From assembly GCF_950295315.1 (NCBI RefSeq), contig NC_080179.1, positions 75,168,368 through 75,232,367 of the forward strand: a stretch of DNA of 64,000 bases. Reading direction: 5' to 3'. Positions 10,901 through 20,164 of the stretch are shown here, piece by piece. A program made the position numbers and the translations under genes. Source of the DNA: Erinaceus europaeus (taxonomy: Eukaryota > Chordata > Mammalia > Eulipotyphla > Erinaceidae). Below the pieces are notes generated by a model. That model ran no database searches. It had not been told where the DNA came from and saw only the letters and a list, made by a program, of their open reading frames with translations. Within the stretch, counting starts at the first letter, position 1; each line of letters opens with the position of its first letter.

Positions 10901-12728
10901 GCGCTGCGTGGGTGAGCGGAGGGAAGACCCCCAAGCAGCCTGGGCCTGGCTCAGTGGAGGGACACCTTCCTAGTAGTGACCTGGGGTGCCTTCTCCACCA
11001 GGCTGAGACAGCAAAGTCACCACAAGGGGCATGATAAATTCACACCTCCACCACCTGTGTGACACTGCACTGTGAACTAGGCTTGGAGTGTGATGCGTAC
11101 CGACACATTTTTTACATAGACAAGACAGACAGACAGATGGACAAAATGACACCCGCACCAAGGCTTCCTGCCACGCAGTGGGGCTCTCTGGGTCGTGTAC
11201 ACAGCAAAGCAGCACTACCCAAGTGAGCTATTTGGTCAGCCCTACTCTTTTTTTTGTTTTTTTAACCAGAGCACTGCTCAGCTCTGGCTTGTGGTGGTGC
11301 GGGGGATTGAACCTGGAACTTTGGAGCCTCAGGCACGAGAGTCTCTGCATAACCGTTATGCTGTCTACCCCTGTCCCCTACTCATTTATTTCTAAGGATT
11401 TGTTTTTTTATTAACACAAGAGAGGAAGAAAAACCAGAGCATCACTCTGGCACATGCTATGCCAGCGACGGAACTGAGGCCCTCCTGTTTTTAAGTCCAA
11501 CACTCTCCCCATGGAGCCACCTCCCCAGCTGTGTGACGTGGGTCTGATAGTTTGCTTGGCCATCGCACGGCTTTTCCATGTGTGCAGTCTGGGTTCAAGC
11601 ACCGCTCTGGTCCCTGTCGCACTGGAGGAAGCTTGAGTGCTGTGGTCTTTCATTTTCTCTCTCTGCCTTCTCTCTCTCTAATATTTTTTAAATTTAAATA
11701 TAGGGCAGGGGTAGATGTATGCAAAGAGATTCTCACGCCTGAGGCTCCCAAGACCCAGGTTCAATCCCCTGCACCACCATAAGCCAGAGCTGAACAGTGC
11801 TCTGGTTAAAAAATAAAAAAAATTGGGGGCCGGAAGGTGGCGCGGCGGTTTAAGCGCAGGTGGCGCAAAGCGCAGGGACCGGCATAAGGATCCCGGTTCG
11901 AGCCCCCGGCTCCCCACCTGCAGGGGAGACGCTTCCCAGGCGGTGAAGCAGGTCTGCAGGTGTCTTTCTCTCCCCCTCTCTGTCTTCCCCTCCTCTCTCC
12001 ATGTCTCTCTGTCCTATCCAACAATAATGACATCAGTAACAAGGGCAACAACAACAAAAAAGGGGAAAATGGCCTGCAGGAGCAGTGGATTCCACCCAGC
12101 TGCAGCGATAAGCCTGGAGGCAAAAAAAAAAAAAAGAAAAAGAAAAAAGAAAAGAAAAAAGAAAAAGAAAAAAAAGAAAAACCCTTCATGCCTGAGGTTC
12201 CAGGTCCCAGGTTCAACCCCCTGCACCACCATAAAGTGGAAGCCCAGGAGGTGCCCAGGAGCAGGGCTGAGCTCTACACGCGGTCCCCTCGTCTCTGTCT
12301 TACCCTTCCATCTCGGCTTCTGTCTGTCTGTCCAACAAATAAGTGAAATACTGAGAGGTGGCGCGGCACGACCCGGTGAAGCGCACAGATCACAATGCTC
12401 AAGGGCCCGGGTTCGAGTCCCCCAACTCACAGGCAGGGGATCGGGTCTCTCTCTCTCTCCCCTCCCCACCCCACCCGCCCCGGCCTGTCGGAGCCCCCCG
12501 TCCAGCGGGAGCAGCGGCCGCGCAGCGCCGGGGCGCCGCCCGCCCTTCCCGGGACCCGGCCCCCGGGGTGGGTGCTGCGGGCGGAGGCTGCGGGTGCGGG
12601 GCCGCGAGAAGCCGACGTGCGCCCCGCTCACTCACGCTGAACTCGCCGGCCAGGCCCGCCCTCTCCCGGCCGCCCCGCGCCTCCAGCTGCTCCAGAAAGC
12701 TGCGCGCCGCGTCCAGCCCGCGCTCCAT
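1316..12728 (-). CDS. PTPN18: PTPN18, 5' seven coding exons (partial)
   Basis: Non-receptor tyrosine phosphatase of the PEST family (BDP1/PTP-HSCF), a cytoplasmic enzyme known to act on HER2 and related kinase targets. Coding segments on the minus strand: 12636-12728, 10714-10822, 10412-10488, 10231-10326, 10080-10118, 2620-2688, 1316-1378. All have AG/GT borders and compatible phase, giving about 182 residues. The N-terminus [20 protein letters not shown] matches mammalian PTPN18. Visible PTP motifs are the pTyr loop [35 protein letters not shown] and [13 protein letters not shown]. The WPD loop and the HCSAGCGRTG catalytic exon are not in the window, so the gene must continue past base 1. 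Introns are 1813, 225, 85, 112, 7391 and 1241 bp; the two longest are packed with SINEs and L1. No frameshift or stop was seen. Family assignment is very secure. Confidence 0.93.
1480..1695 (+). mobile_element. SINE E1, 5'-truncated
   Basis: Begins inside the B box (cccggttcgagccc); it lies about 100 bp from PTPN18 exon 7. Confidence 0.85.
1808..1942 (+). mobile_element. SINE E4 with (AC)n tail
   Basis: Head agcataatggttatgcaaac; ends in about 14 AC units. Confidence 0.75.
1943..2116 (+). mobile_element. SINE E2
   Basis: Diverged head; core cacctgcaggggaggcttcc. Confidence 0.7.
2140..2468 (+). mobile_element. Two SINE E3 copies
   Basis: 2140-2295 and 2345-2468, both with ctctcaagcatgaggyccc. 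Confidence 0.75.
2620..2688 (-). CDS. PTPN18: PTPN18 coding exon 6
   Basis: 69 bp, 23 codons, acceptor ccttttgtag, donor gtgagctggg. Encodes [20 protein letters not shown] then ITL, in frame with exon 5. Confidence 0.92.
3137..3390 (-). mobile_element. SINE E1
   Basis: Full length in reverse, ending cgctgcgccaccgcccaag. Confidence 0.88.
3490..3750 (-). mobile_element. Diverged SINE, E2-type with E1x 3' block
   Basis: Reverse; the 3' block ctatcactggggctcggga joins a body lacking the E1 head. Confidence 0.55.
3977..4106 (+). mobile_element. SINE E4
   Basis: ggcataatggtcatacaaag head and (TA)n tail. Confidence 0.75.
4350..4625 (+). mobile_element. SINE E3 fragment followed by E2
   Basis: 4350-4420 E3 head; 4427-4625 E2 with a long CT tract. 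Confidence 0.65.
4645..4935 (+). mobile_element. SINE E1
   Basis: Full length; inserted into the old L1. Confidence 0.9.
5445..5790 (+). mobile_element. SINE E4 followed by E2
   Basis: 5445-5576 E4; 5579-5775 E2; both interrupt the L1. Confidence 0.75.
6185..6330 (+). mobile_element. SINE E5
   Basis: agatagctcacccaggtaag head, (TC)n end. Confidence 0.65.
6335..6572 (+). mobile_element. Unclassified repeat, L1-like 3' sequence
   Basis: Shares a block (aattacagaagccagac ... gcaccccccaaaagatctt) with the complement of 48470-48600, and its end resembles the L1 tail at 24395. Confidence 0.5.
6577..6875 (+). mobile_element. SINE E1 with duplicated head segment
   Basis: actaagcgcaggtg occurs twice in tandem (6604-6633) inside the tRNA-like A-box region. 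Confidence 0.85.
6890..7335 (+). mobile_element. Old L1 3' fragment
   Basis: Diverged ORF2-end sequence (ttccacttctaggtatacaa, catagtagccaaaatgc), as seen in L1 just before the stop. Confidence 0.6.
7468..7765 (+). mobile_element. SINE E1
   Basis: Full length, with a long ATAA tail. Confidence 0.9.
7770..8335. other. PTPN18 intron 5, unique stretch
   Basis: No exon, RNA or recognisable repeat was seen in this mid-intron sequence. Confidence 0.5.
8340..8655 (+). mobile_element. SINE E4 followed by E2
   Basis: 8340-8462 E4 (diverged); 8472-8655 E2. Confidence 0.7.
9002..9680 (+). mobile_element. L1 3' end split by an E1x SINE
   Basis: 9002-9120 has the ORF2 end (gtgaaataagccagaaacag). After the SINE at 9126-9455, 9480-9680 gives the hedgehog L1 3' UTR ending ccccaataaa. 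Confidence 0.75.
9126..9455 (+). mobile_element. SINE E1x
   Basis: Full extended form, ending accctggaggg plus A-tail. Confidence 0.9.
9699..9935 (+). mobile_element. SINE E1, 5'-truncated
   Basis: Starts at gaggactggcctaaggatcc; ends about 145 bp from PTPN18 exon 5. Confidence 0.85.
10080..10118 (-). CDS. PTPN18: PTPN18 coding exon 5 (39 bp)
   Basis: Thirteen codons, [13 protein letters not shown], acceptor ttgtccag, donor gtgagtgtcc. This is the core beta-strand of the PTP fold. A 7.4-kb repeat-filled intron follows. Confidence 0.9.
10231..10326 (-). CDS. PTPN18: PTPN18 coding exon 4
   Basis: 96 bp, 32 codons, acceptor ttcccctag, donor gtcagctccc. Encodes [20 protein letters not shown] then [12 protein letters not shown], which carries the conserved PTP motifs ATQGP and FW..VWE. 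Confidence 0.93.
10412..10488 (-). CDS. PTPN18: PTPN18 coding exon 3
   Basis: 77 bp, acceptor gccggcag. It completes the split Tyr codon and encodes [20 protein letters not shown] then GSFIR. The donor is gtctgg, a weaker GT than usual but in the family's exon position. Confidence 0.92.
10714..10822 (-). CDS. PTPN18: PTPN18 coding exon 2
   Basis: 109 bp, acceptor cccaccag, donor gtgagtgcgg, ends in phase 1. Encodes [20 protein letters not shown] followed by [16 protein letters not shown], which includes the phosphotyrosine-recognition loop KNRY. Confidence 0.93.
11248..11372 (-). mobile_element. SINE E4
   Basis: Reverse; gcataaccgttatgctgtc. Confidence 0.8.
11395..11532 (-). mobile_element. 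SINE E3
   Basis: Reverse, diverged; cagagcatcactctggcaca. Confidence 0.7.
11536..11680 (+). mobile_element. SINE E5-like
   Basis: Ends cttgagtgctgtggtcttt plus CT tract. Confidence 0.5.
11700..11818 (+). mobile_element. SINE E4
   Basis: gatgtatgcaaagagattct head. Confidence 0.8.
11826..12180 (+). mobile_element. SINE E1x with long A/AAAAAG tail
   Basis: E1x to 12124, then a 55-bp purine tail. Confidence 0.9.
12182..12470 (+). mobile_element. SINE E4 fragment and E2
   Basis: 12182-12345 diverged E4-type; 12350-12470 E2. The E2 copy abuts the PTPN18 CpG island. Confidence 0.65.
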
Positions 12729-13020
12729 GGCGCCGCGCCCGCTCCGTCCAGCCGGGCGCCACTGCGGGGCGGACTCCGCCGCACTCCGGCCCGGCCCCGA
12801 GGCCACGCCCCGCCGGACGCCGCAGCCAATGGGAGAGCTCAGCGCGCGCCCCTCCACCAATGGCCGCCCGCGCCCCCCGGAGTCCGGCCCCCAGCGCTCG
12901 GAGCCGCTCCCGCCGGGACTGGCCAGCGCGCGGCTTCCCCGAGAGGCCCGGGCTTGGGGACCCCGCGTGGGGCGGCGCTCCGCGACATGGAGCTTCGGGT
13001 CGCGACTCAGGGACCCCGGG
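12460..13020. promoter_or_regulatory. CpG island and promoter of PTPN18
   Basis: Dense CpG sequence surrounds PTPN18 exon 1. Two CCAAT boxes (12826-12830 and 12857-12861, inverted relative to the gene) and GC boxes near 12803-12815 lie 100-130 bp upstream of the ATG. There is no TATA box. The G-rich minisatellite begins immediately upstream. Confidence 0.75.
12636..12728 (-). CDS. PTPN18: PTPN18 coding exon 1
   Basis: 31 codons, from ATG (complement of 12726-12728) to GAGTTCAGC, then donor gtgagtgagc. The start was chosen because the encoded N-terminus aligns without gaps to remembered PTPN18. It lies inside a CpG island. Confidence 0.92.
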
Positions 13021-13028
13021 CGGGACTG

Positions 13029-13946
13029 GCGGTTCCTGGACGCCGGGTGGGGGCTGACAATTGGGGGACCATGGGGGGACGGGGGTTTGGGGGACCCCTG
13101 GTGGGGGCTGACAATTTGGGGGACCCCGGGTGGGGGCCGGCAATTTGGGGGACCATGGGGGGACTGTGGTTTTGGGGACCCCCGGGTGGGGGCTGACAAT
13201 TGGGGGACCATGGGGGGACGGGGGTTTTGGGGACCCCGGGTGGGGGCTGACAATTGGGGGACCATGGGGGGACTGGGGTTTTGGGGGACCCCGGGTGGGG
13301 GCTGACAATTGGGGGACCATGGGGGGACCGGGGTTTGGGGGACCCCGGGTGGGGGCTGACAATTGGGTGACCATGGGGGGACTGGGGTTTTGGGGGACCC
13401 CGGGTGGGGGCTGAAAATTGGGGGACCGTGGGGGGACGGGGGTTTTGGGGACCCCCGGGTGGGGGCTGACAATTGGGGGACCGTGGGGGGACGGTGGTTT
13501 TGGGGATCCCGGGTGGGGGCTGACAATTGGGTGACCATGGGGGGACTGGGGTTTTGGGGGACCCCGGGTGGGGGCTGACAATTGGGGGACCGGGGTTTGG
13601 GGGACCCCGGGTGGGGGCTGACAATTGGGTGACCATGGGGGGACTGGGGTTTTGGGGGACCCCGGGTGGGGGCTGACAATTGGGTGACCATGGGGGGACT
13701 GGGGTTTTGGGGGACCCCGGGTGGGGGCTGACAATTGGGGGACCATGGGGGGACGGGGGTTTGGGGGACCCCAGGTGGGGGCTGACAATTGGAGGACCAT
13801 GGGGGAGATGGGGTTTTGGGGACCCCGGGTGGAGACCGACAATTTGGGGATCATAGGGGAGATGGAGTTGTGGGGACCGACAATTTGGGGATTATGAGAG
13901 GACTGGGGTTTCGGGCACCCTGGGTGGGGGCCGACAATTGGAGGAC
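13029..13946. repeat. 55-bp G-rich minisatellite upstream of PTPN18 (left part)
   Basis: About 18 copies of a 55-bp unit with core gctgacaattgggggaccat followed by runs of G, ending ccccgggt. A few units are shortened (near 13108 and 13617) and the distal ones are more diverged. The minus strand is stop-free for long stretches, which creates false reading frames fused to PTPN18 exon 1. Confidence 0.93.
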
Positions 13947-13952
13947 CATGGG

Positions 13953-14640
13953 TGTCGGGTCTCTGGCGGGGTGATCTCCAGGGGAAAGGTAACAGACCGG
14001 TTCTTTCTCCCTCGTGACAGGGGTGACACGAAGTAAGACACCGGGGAGCTCTTCAGCGTGCTCAGAACTCAGAACTTGTTTATTAGCAAGGTGGACATGA
14101 GTTAAATAGAAAACCAAACAAAGGGAATTATTCTTGAAATATGTCAGAAATTACAGGTTTCTTAACGGTCGGCATGCCCCTAAGGTAGGGGGCTGGTATG
14201 ACAGGAATTGATGAGATACAAGACAGTTCTTCTCCATGATGCAAGCAACTTAATTATCCAAAGGTATTTGAGAGAAGCATAGGGGTTAAACCCGTAGGGT
14301 GAGACAGAGAGAAGATGGATATCAAAAGGCCATATAGTTTGGAATTTCTCTTGTCTGGGGTCTGAGGGGTGTGATGAAGTGTGTGATGAGGTGTGTTCTT
14401 CTGTGATCAGAAGGTGACTTTGAATAAGTGAATCTGCGTCCATGTGGCCTGCAGTGAATGGAGGGAAGTACTGGGGTATCTGTGGGCCTGAGAGTCAAGA
14501 AGGAAAGAACCAAGTCTGAGTTTCCCCCCTTATGCTCACCTCGGTTGAGAGAGACTCACCAAGAGGTTATCTTCTCACCCTAAGGACGGGGGTGGTTCTC
14601 CCTAAGCTCTACCAGGCTTACACATGTTCCCAACTCAAGG
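13953..14640 (-). mobile_element. LTR A, reverse copy
   Basis: Nearly full-length and about 95% similar by eye to the solo LTR at 19484-20164. In plus orientation it starts tgtcgggtctctgg (the complement of the LTR 3' end). Confidence 0.85.
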
Positions 14641-14643
14641 GGG

Positions 14644-16912
14644 TGTTGGTATGTTTCATACTGGTTTGGTCTCACTCTCCCCCAGCCAGGAGAATTGGTT
14701 TGGCCCTTGCTAGTTTTGCGGACCCTCTTTCTCCCGCCCCTATGCTATGTAGTGTGAGAGTTCTTGGCGGAGCCGAGCGGGAGGAGGAGAAGGAGGCAGG
14801 AGAGATCTGTGTGGTGATTGGTCTGGGTTAGTTTATGAATCGTTGTTCGTGAATAAAGAAATACAGTTTCACTGCCCAGCCGTGTGTGTCCTCGAGTCTC
14901 TGTCTGCCGCCACGAAGCTAGCCCGGCCTGCTGGAGCCCCGAACATTAATGACAAATGGCGCCCACGTGGACCTGACCTGCACATCTCTCAGATAAGTGA
15001 AGACAATTTGGCTACCTATGCACTATGGCCTTCTGCTTGTGAAGAGATCTCCAAAGGCCTCTGCCCTTTCTTCACGAGACTGTTTCTGTTTCTGGAACAT
15101 TTCGTTCTGTGCCACACTGTGGTTTCTGCCCATCGCCAGCCCGCATGAGCCGGCTTTCCGCCCCGTGGCACAGGTTATAGGGCACGGGCTCCCTCCACGC
15201 TGCTCGGCCACCGGGAGCAGGGCACCAGACATGGCGGGCAAGGCCCATCATGGCCGCCACCCCGGGGCACCTCGGCCCGCGCCTTCTGCAAGGCTGGCCC
15301 ACCCGCCCTCCTGCTATAAAGTCTGGGCAGATCCTGGACCACCCGGAAACCGCGGGCTCCCTACCAAAACTGGGCCCCCCGGCAGAGATCCTCAACTCAG
15401 CTCTGAAGTCAGAAGAGCTAGAGTACGCAGAGATTCATCCAGAGATCGCAACCTACAATTCCTGGAAGTGGAGCTGCGTGGGAGGCCACCTCCAGATGGT
15501 GACCCCCCCCCAACAACTAAGACAGTACAGATCTAAATTCATGTTTAAAATGACATGTCTTCGTAACAAAGGTTTCTCTCCTTGTGTATTAAAGACCATG
15601 TTTACGTGTGTGTTTAAAGTTTGGTAAACATTAACTATAAGATTAAAAATGTAACTTTAAGGCTATATTCTTACCAGACAGAGTTAAATGAAAAAGGTTT
15701 TCAACATAGTTCTCATAAAGGTAAAATTAACTTACATTTAAAGTCTGAGTTAAAAATTAGTTAAAAATCAATATATTTTAACTAAGTCCAAAAAAAAAAA
15801 AAACCTGCGCACACCTAGGGTGTGTCTCCATCTTGAATGGGTGTAACAAAAGGTTAAAAAGATGTTGTTGATATGTAAAACTCTCAAATTCCTTCTCAAT
15901 TAGAAACGTTAGATTGCGCTATGGTTATGCTAATGATCCTCATGCATGAGGCTTTTTTTCCCCATGATTCTTCTGTTTACCTTTCCACATTCTATGTTTA
16001 AACTTTAAACAACCTTAAAATCATACTAAAAAAGACTTCCCATTGTAATAGAGTTATCAATTGTGATAAACTTCTAACCTGCTACAAGTTTTGTTTCATA
16101 GTAAGTAAATTGCAGCTGTCAAGTTCTCTACAGAAAAGCGGAATCCAGCAGCTGACCTTCCTCATACAACGTTCCACCCCCTGGCATTCTTCTGTGGACA
16201 TCTGCTTTGGACTGACATTTTTATCGGACTCACTGGTACAACTCTTGGACACTTTGCACAAAACTAACAGCTTCCCTTTATGCTGCTGGGTTTCTCATAG
16301 ACTGACTGGAGCCAGCTGCCTTGGGACTCTAGGCCATATCCCTGCCCCCATGCTAGGTAATGCCCACAGAGAAAAAAAAATGCCCGTCGAGGCAAGTAAC
16401 GACCCCCTAGAGACAAAAGAAGCCCCCAGAGGCAAGAAATGTTTTTTTTTTTTTTAGCTGATAAAGTTTTGCCCACAGAGGCAAAAACGCCCGCCTCAGG
16501 CCTTCCCTTGGCAGCACACTGTTTCTTGTTGCTCGCTTGCCTGTATGATATAAGTTCACCCCACACCCCTAATACTATGGTCATTTAGTTAAAAGGAAAA
16601 GGGGGAATTGTTGTATGCTTCATATTGGTTTGGTCTCGCTCTCCCCCGCCAGGAGAATTGGTTTGGCCCTTGCTAGTTTCGCAGGCCCTCTTTCTCCCTG
16701 CCCCCTATGCTATATAGTGTGAGAGTTCTTGGTGGAGCGGGAGGAGGAGAAGGAGGCAGGAGAGATCTGTGTGGTGATTGGTCTGGGTTAGTTTATGAAT
16801 CGTTGTTCATGAATAAAGAAATACAGCTTCCCGACCCAGCCGTGTGTCCCCAAGTCTCTGTCTGCCGCCGCGAAGCTAGCCCAGCCAGCTGGAGCCCTGA
16901 ACATTAACGACA
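14644..16912 (+). mobile_element. Non-autonomous ERV2-like element with two LTRs
   Basis: The 5' LTR is 14644-14954 and the 3' LTR 16609-16912; they are highly similar, both TG...CA, with TATA-like and AATAAA signals. Two bases after the 5' LTR is a primer site tggcgcccacgtgg (14957-14970), tRNA-Lys type as in betaretrovirus-like (ERVK) elements. A polypurine tract (16591-16608) precedes the 3' LTR. The 1.65-kb interior shows no recognisable gag, pro, pol or env frame, so it is defective and would depend on helper proteins. Confidence 0.85.
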
Positions 16913-17059
16913 AAACCCCAGTACTTCTCCCCATTAACTGCAGGCCACATGGCCACAGATTCACTTATTCAAAGTCACCTTCTGATCACAGAAGAACACG
17001 CCTTATCACATACTTCATCACACACCTCAGACCCCAAACAAGAGAAATTCCAAACTATA

Positions 17060-17597
17060 AATAGAAAACCAAACAAAGGGAACTATTACTGAAATATGTC
17101 AGAAATTACAGGTTTCTTAACGGTCGGCATGCCCCTAAGGTAGGGGGCTGGTATGACAGGAATTGATGAGATACAAGACAGTTCTTCTCCATGATGCAAG
17201 CAACTTAATTATCCAAAGGTATTTGAGAGAAGCATAGGGGTTAAACCCGTAGGGTGAGACAGAGAGAAGATGGATATCAAAAGGCCATATAGTTTGGAAT
17301 TTCTCTTGTCTGGGGTCTGAGGGGTGTGATGAAGTGTGTGATGAGGTGTGTTCTTCTGTGATCAAAAGGTGACTTTCAATAAGTGAATCTGCGTCCATGT
17401 GGCCTGCAGTGAATGGAGGGAAGTACTGGGGTATCTGTGGGCCTGAGAGTCAAGAAGGAAAGAACCAAGTCTGAGTTTCCCCCCTTATGCTCACCTCGGT
17501 TGAGAGAGACTCACCAAGAGGTTATCTTCTCAAACCTCCATCCAGGAACGGGGATGGTTCTCCCTAAGTTCTATCAGGCTTACACATAGTCCCAACT
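17060..17597 (-). mobile_element. LTR A, second reverse copy (partial)
   Basis: Repeats 14106-14640 almost base for base but lacks the part corresponding to 13953-14105. It joins a 148-bp forward LTR A piece at about 17060 (aaactata/aatagaaaac). Confidence 0.8.
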
Positions 17598-17830
17598 CAT
17601 GGGGGAGACGGGGTTTTGGGGGCCCCGGGTGGGGGCTGGCAATTGGGGGCCATTGGGGGGAGATGGAGTTTTGGGGGGCCCGGATGGGGGCTGACAATTG
17701 GGGGACCATGGGGGGGGCCGGGGTTTAGGGGACCCCGGGTGGGGGTGAGTTTTGGGGATCCCGGGAGGAGGTGGAGTCTGGGGGACCAAAGGTGGGGGGT
17801 GGCGGTTTGGGGTCTGAGGGTGGAGGGCTG
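17598..17830. repeat. 55-bp minisatellite (right part)
   Basis: About four more diverged units of the same repeat continue after the retroviral insertion. The duplicated catggg at 13947-13952 and 17598-17603 shows that the array was once continuous. Confidence 0.88.
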
Positions 17831-18075
17831 GAACCTGGGGCCCTGGAGGTCACTGCAGAATCTGGGAAGCAGCCGCGGGGCACCAACAGGCTTCCAGGCC
17901 GAGAAAGTCTTATCTGTGCACTTGCTGAAATCCCTATTCTTCGGGGCTGGGCTAGGAGTTAGGGCCCAAGGAACTCCTCCTAAGCTGCCGACATCTGACC
18001 TGCAAAAACGTGCTGAGAAACCGAGGCCCTGAAACTGGGGTACATGAAACACACTTCTTAAAGTTGTAGGAGTTT
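17831..18075. other. Unique sequence right of the minisatellite
   Basis: GC-moderate, no recognised gene or repeat. Confidence 0.5.
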
Positions 18076-18077
18076 CT

Positions 18078-18265
18078 TCTTTTTTTTAATGAAACCTTTT
18101 TAAAATTTATTTATTCCCTTTAATTGCCCTTGTTTTACTGTTGTAGTCTCGTTGTTGGATAGGACAGAGAAATGGAGAAGAGGGGAAGACAGAGGGGGAG
18201 AGAAAGACAGACACTTGCGCTTCGCACCAAGTGCGCTTAACCCGCTGCGCCACCACCCGACTCCC
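18078..18265 (-). mobile_element. SINE E1 with internal deletion
   Basis: Reverse; lacks the segment between gacagacac and ttgcgcttc (the B box and gtgaagcag core). Confidence 0.85.
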
Positions 18266-18274
18266 AGGAGTTTC

Positions 18275-18530
18275 TTATAAGGAGGCAGACGACATAGTGT
18301 TTATGCTAAGGCTTCCATGCTTGAGACTCATGAGGTCCCATGTTCAAGCACCAGCACCACCAAAGGAAAGAAGGGGGAGGGAGAGGCTTATGTTCTCACA
18401 CTTACCTTTTAAAAAAGTTATCATTTGGGTGGAGGCGGGACATAGAGCATCCCATCAACGGCTTATGATGAATTCAGGACCTCATGCTTGAGAGTCCAAT
18501 GTTTTATCCACTGTGCCTTCTTTCAGCCAA
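18275..18530. mobile_element. SINE E4-like (+) and E3 (-), diverged
   Basis: 18275-18365 plus; 18430-18530 minus (cctcatgcttgagagtccaa). Confidence 0.6.
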
Positions 18531-18734
18531 GATTCCTTCCTCCCTTCCTTTTTTCCTTCCCCCTCCCTTGCTCCCTTCCTTTTGAAGAAAGGCGAGAGGC
18601 AAGTCTTCATGTTGTTGAGTCCAGCATTCTACCTACTGCACACTATACCTTTATTTCAAATGTGAAGGGCTGCTGCCTGGTGGTGGTGGCAGTGGAGTAT
18701 CACCAGGGGGAGACTGTAAAGAACAGAGAAACTG

Positions 18735-19425
18735 GCAGTCGAGTGGTAGCGCAGTGGGTTAAGCCCCCAGGCACAAAGTGCAAGGACCAGTGTGAGGATC
18801 CTGGTTCAAGCCCCCGGCTCCCCACCTGCAGGGTAGTCGCTTCACAGGCGGTGAAGGTCTGCAGGTGTCTGTCTTCCCCTCCTCTCTCCATTTCTCTCTG
18901 TCCTATCCAACAACAACAGCAGCAACAACAATTGTTGTTTTTGTTCGGGCTATGTCGTTTTCACCGGGCTGGCTTCACGGGCGGGTAACAGACGACCAGA
19001 GATTCATGGTTGAGCTGTAGGCAGTATCTCTTTATTCATGCAGGACGCAGCACAATCTAAGACGAGCTAAGCTAAACTCAAGGTACTGTAAAATTCACAA
19101 TGCTGTCTTTATATATACTTGCCAAGTAGGGTGGAAACAGGATGTGACATAGAGAGGGTGGAGAGAAAAGTGACTGGTGAAAATCAGAGTTTGACAAGGA
19201 GGGGGCAGAGCAGGCGAGAATCCTATCACTGAACCACCAATGCCCTGGAGGGAAGGTGGAACTTGTTAACAGAGGTTATGTAAATAGAATGAAGTGGTTA
19301 TGTAAATAGAATAGTGTTAAGCAGGGGGGATTTAAACCAAATGAAACAGAAGGGGTCACATGCATACCAACAAACAATAATAACCACAACAATGGCAACA
19401 AAAAGGAATAAGTAAGTATTAAAAA
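18735..19425 (+). mobile_element. SINE E1 split by LTR C
   Basis: 18735-18932 and 19373-19425 rejoin exactly once the LTR and one aacaat are removed. Confidence 0.88.
18933..19372 (-). mobile_element. Solo LTR C inserted in a SINE
   Basis: 440 bp, TG...CA ends, 6-bp duplication aacaat (18927-18932 and 19373-19378). It interrupts an E1 SINE (18735-18932 plus 19373-19425). The poly(A)-like signal tgaataaag reads on the minus strand, which sets the orientation. Confidence 0.85.
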
Positions 19426-19483
19426 GAAAACAGAGAGGAACTTTCAGGAGCCCACCCAGGACCAGCCTGGAGAGGTGGGCTAG

Positions 19484-20164
19484 TGTTAGGACTACGTGTA
19501 AGCCTGATAGAGCTTAGGGAGAACCACCCCCGTCCTTAGGGTGAGAAGATAACCTCTTGGTGAGTCTCTCTCAACCGAGGTGAGCATAAGGGGGGAAACT
19601 CAGACTTGGTTCTTTCCTTCTTGACTCTCAGGCCCACAGATACCCCAGTACTTCCCTCCATTCACTGCAGGCCACATGGACGCAGATTCACTTATTCAAA
19701 GTCACCTTCTGATCACAGAAGAACACACCTCATCACACACTTCATCACACCCCTCAGACCCCAGACAAGAGAAATTCCAAACTATATGGCCTTTTGATAT
19801 CCATCTTCTCTCTGTCTCACCCTACGGGTTTAACCCCTATGCTTCTCTCAAATACCTTTGGATAATTAAGTTGCTTGCATCATGGAGAAGAACTGTCTTG
19901 TATCTCATCAATTCCTGTCATACCAGCCCCCTACCTTAGGGGCATGCCGACCGTTAAGAAACCTATAATGTCTGACATATTTCAAGAATAATTCCCTTTG
20001 TTTGGTTTTCTATTTAACTCATGTCCACCTTGCTAATAAACGAGTTCTGAGTTCACACGCTGAGGAGCTCCCCGGTGTCTTTTACTTCGTGTCACCCGTC
20101 ACGAGGGAGAAAGAACCAGTCCGAAACCTTTCTCCTGGAGATCACCCCGCCAGAGACCCCGACA
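19484..20164 (+). mobile_element. Solo LTR A, forward, intact
   Basis: 681 bp, tgttaggact ... accccgaca, flanked by the 6-bp direct repeat ggctag (19478-19483 and 20165-20170), as expected for ERV2/ERVK-type integration. It is the best reference copy for the LTR A pieces at 13953 and 17060. It contains AATAAA near 20036. Confidence 0.88.

Larger units (their letters stand above)
13953..17597. mobile_element. Composite LTR/ERV insertion in the minisatellite
   Basis: A 3.6-kb block flanked by catggg. Order: an LTR (family A) in reverse, 13953-14640; a small ERV (family B) forward, 14644-16912; a 148-bp forward piece of LTR A, about 16913-17060; then reverse LTR A sequence again, about 17060-17597. 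Simple nesting cannot give this order, so duplication, inversion or mis-assembly is implied. Confidence 0.85.

Noticed and set aside
11826..11930. tRNA-like sequence with A and B boxes at SINE heads
   Set aside because: The heads do not fold into a full cloverleaf with paired acceptor ends and are followed by SINE bodies; only the two Glu genes are intact tRNAs.
12399..13854. Open frames of more than 400 codons on the minus strand across PTPN18 exon 1 and the minisatellite
   Set aside because: They consist of the real exon plus a stop-free tandem repeat (Pro/Ser/His-rich), with a good splice donor at the exon end.
14997..15536. 179-codon frame inside the ERV interior
   Set aside because: No retroviral domain or motif could be recognised and it overlaps other random frames.
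18695..18715. Possible CTCF motif tcaccagggggaga
   Set aside because: Weaker match (lacks the GGC end) and no supporting context.
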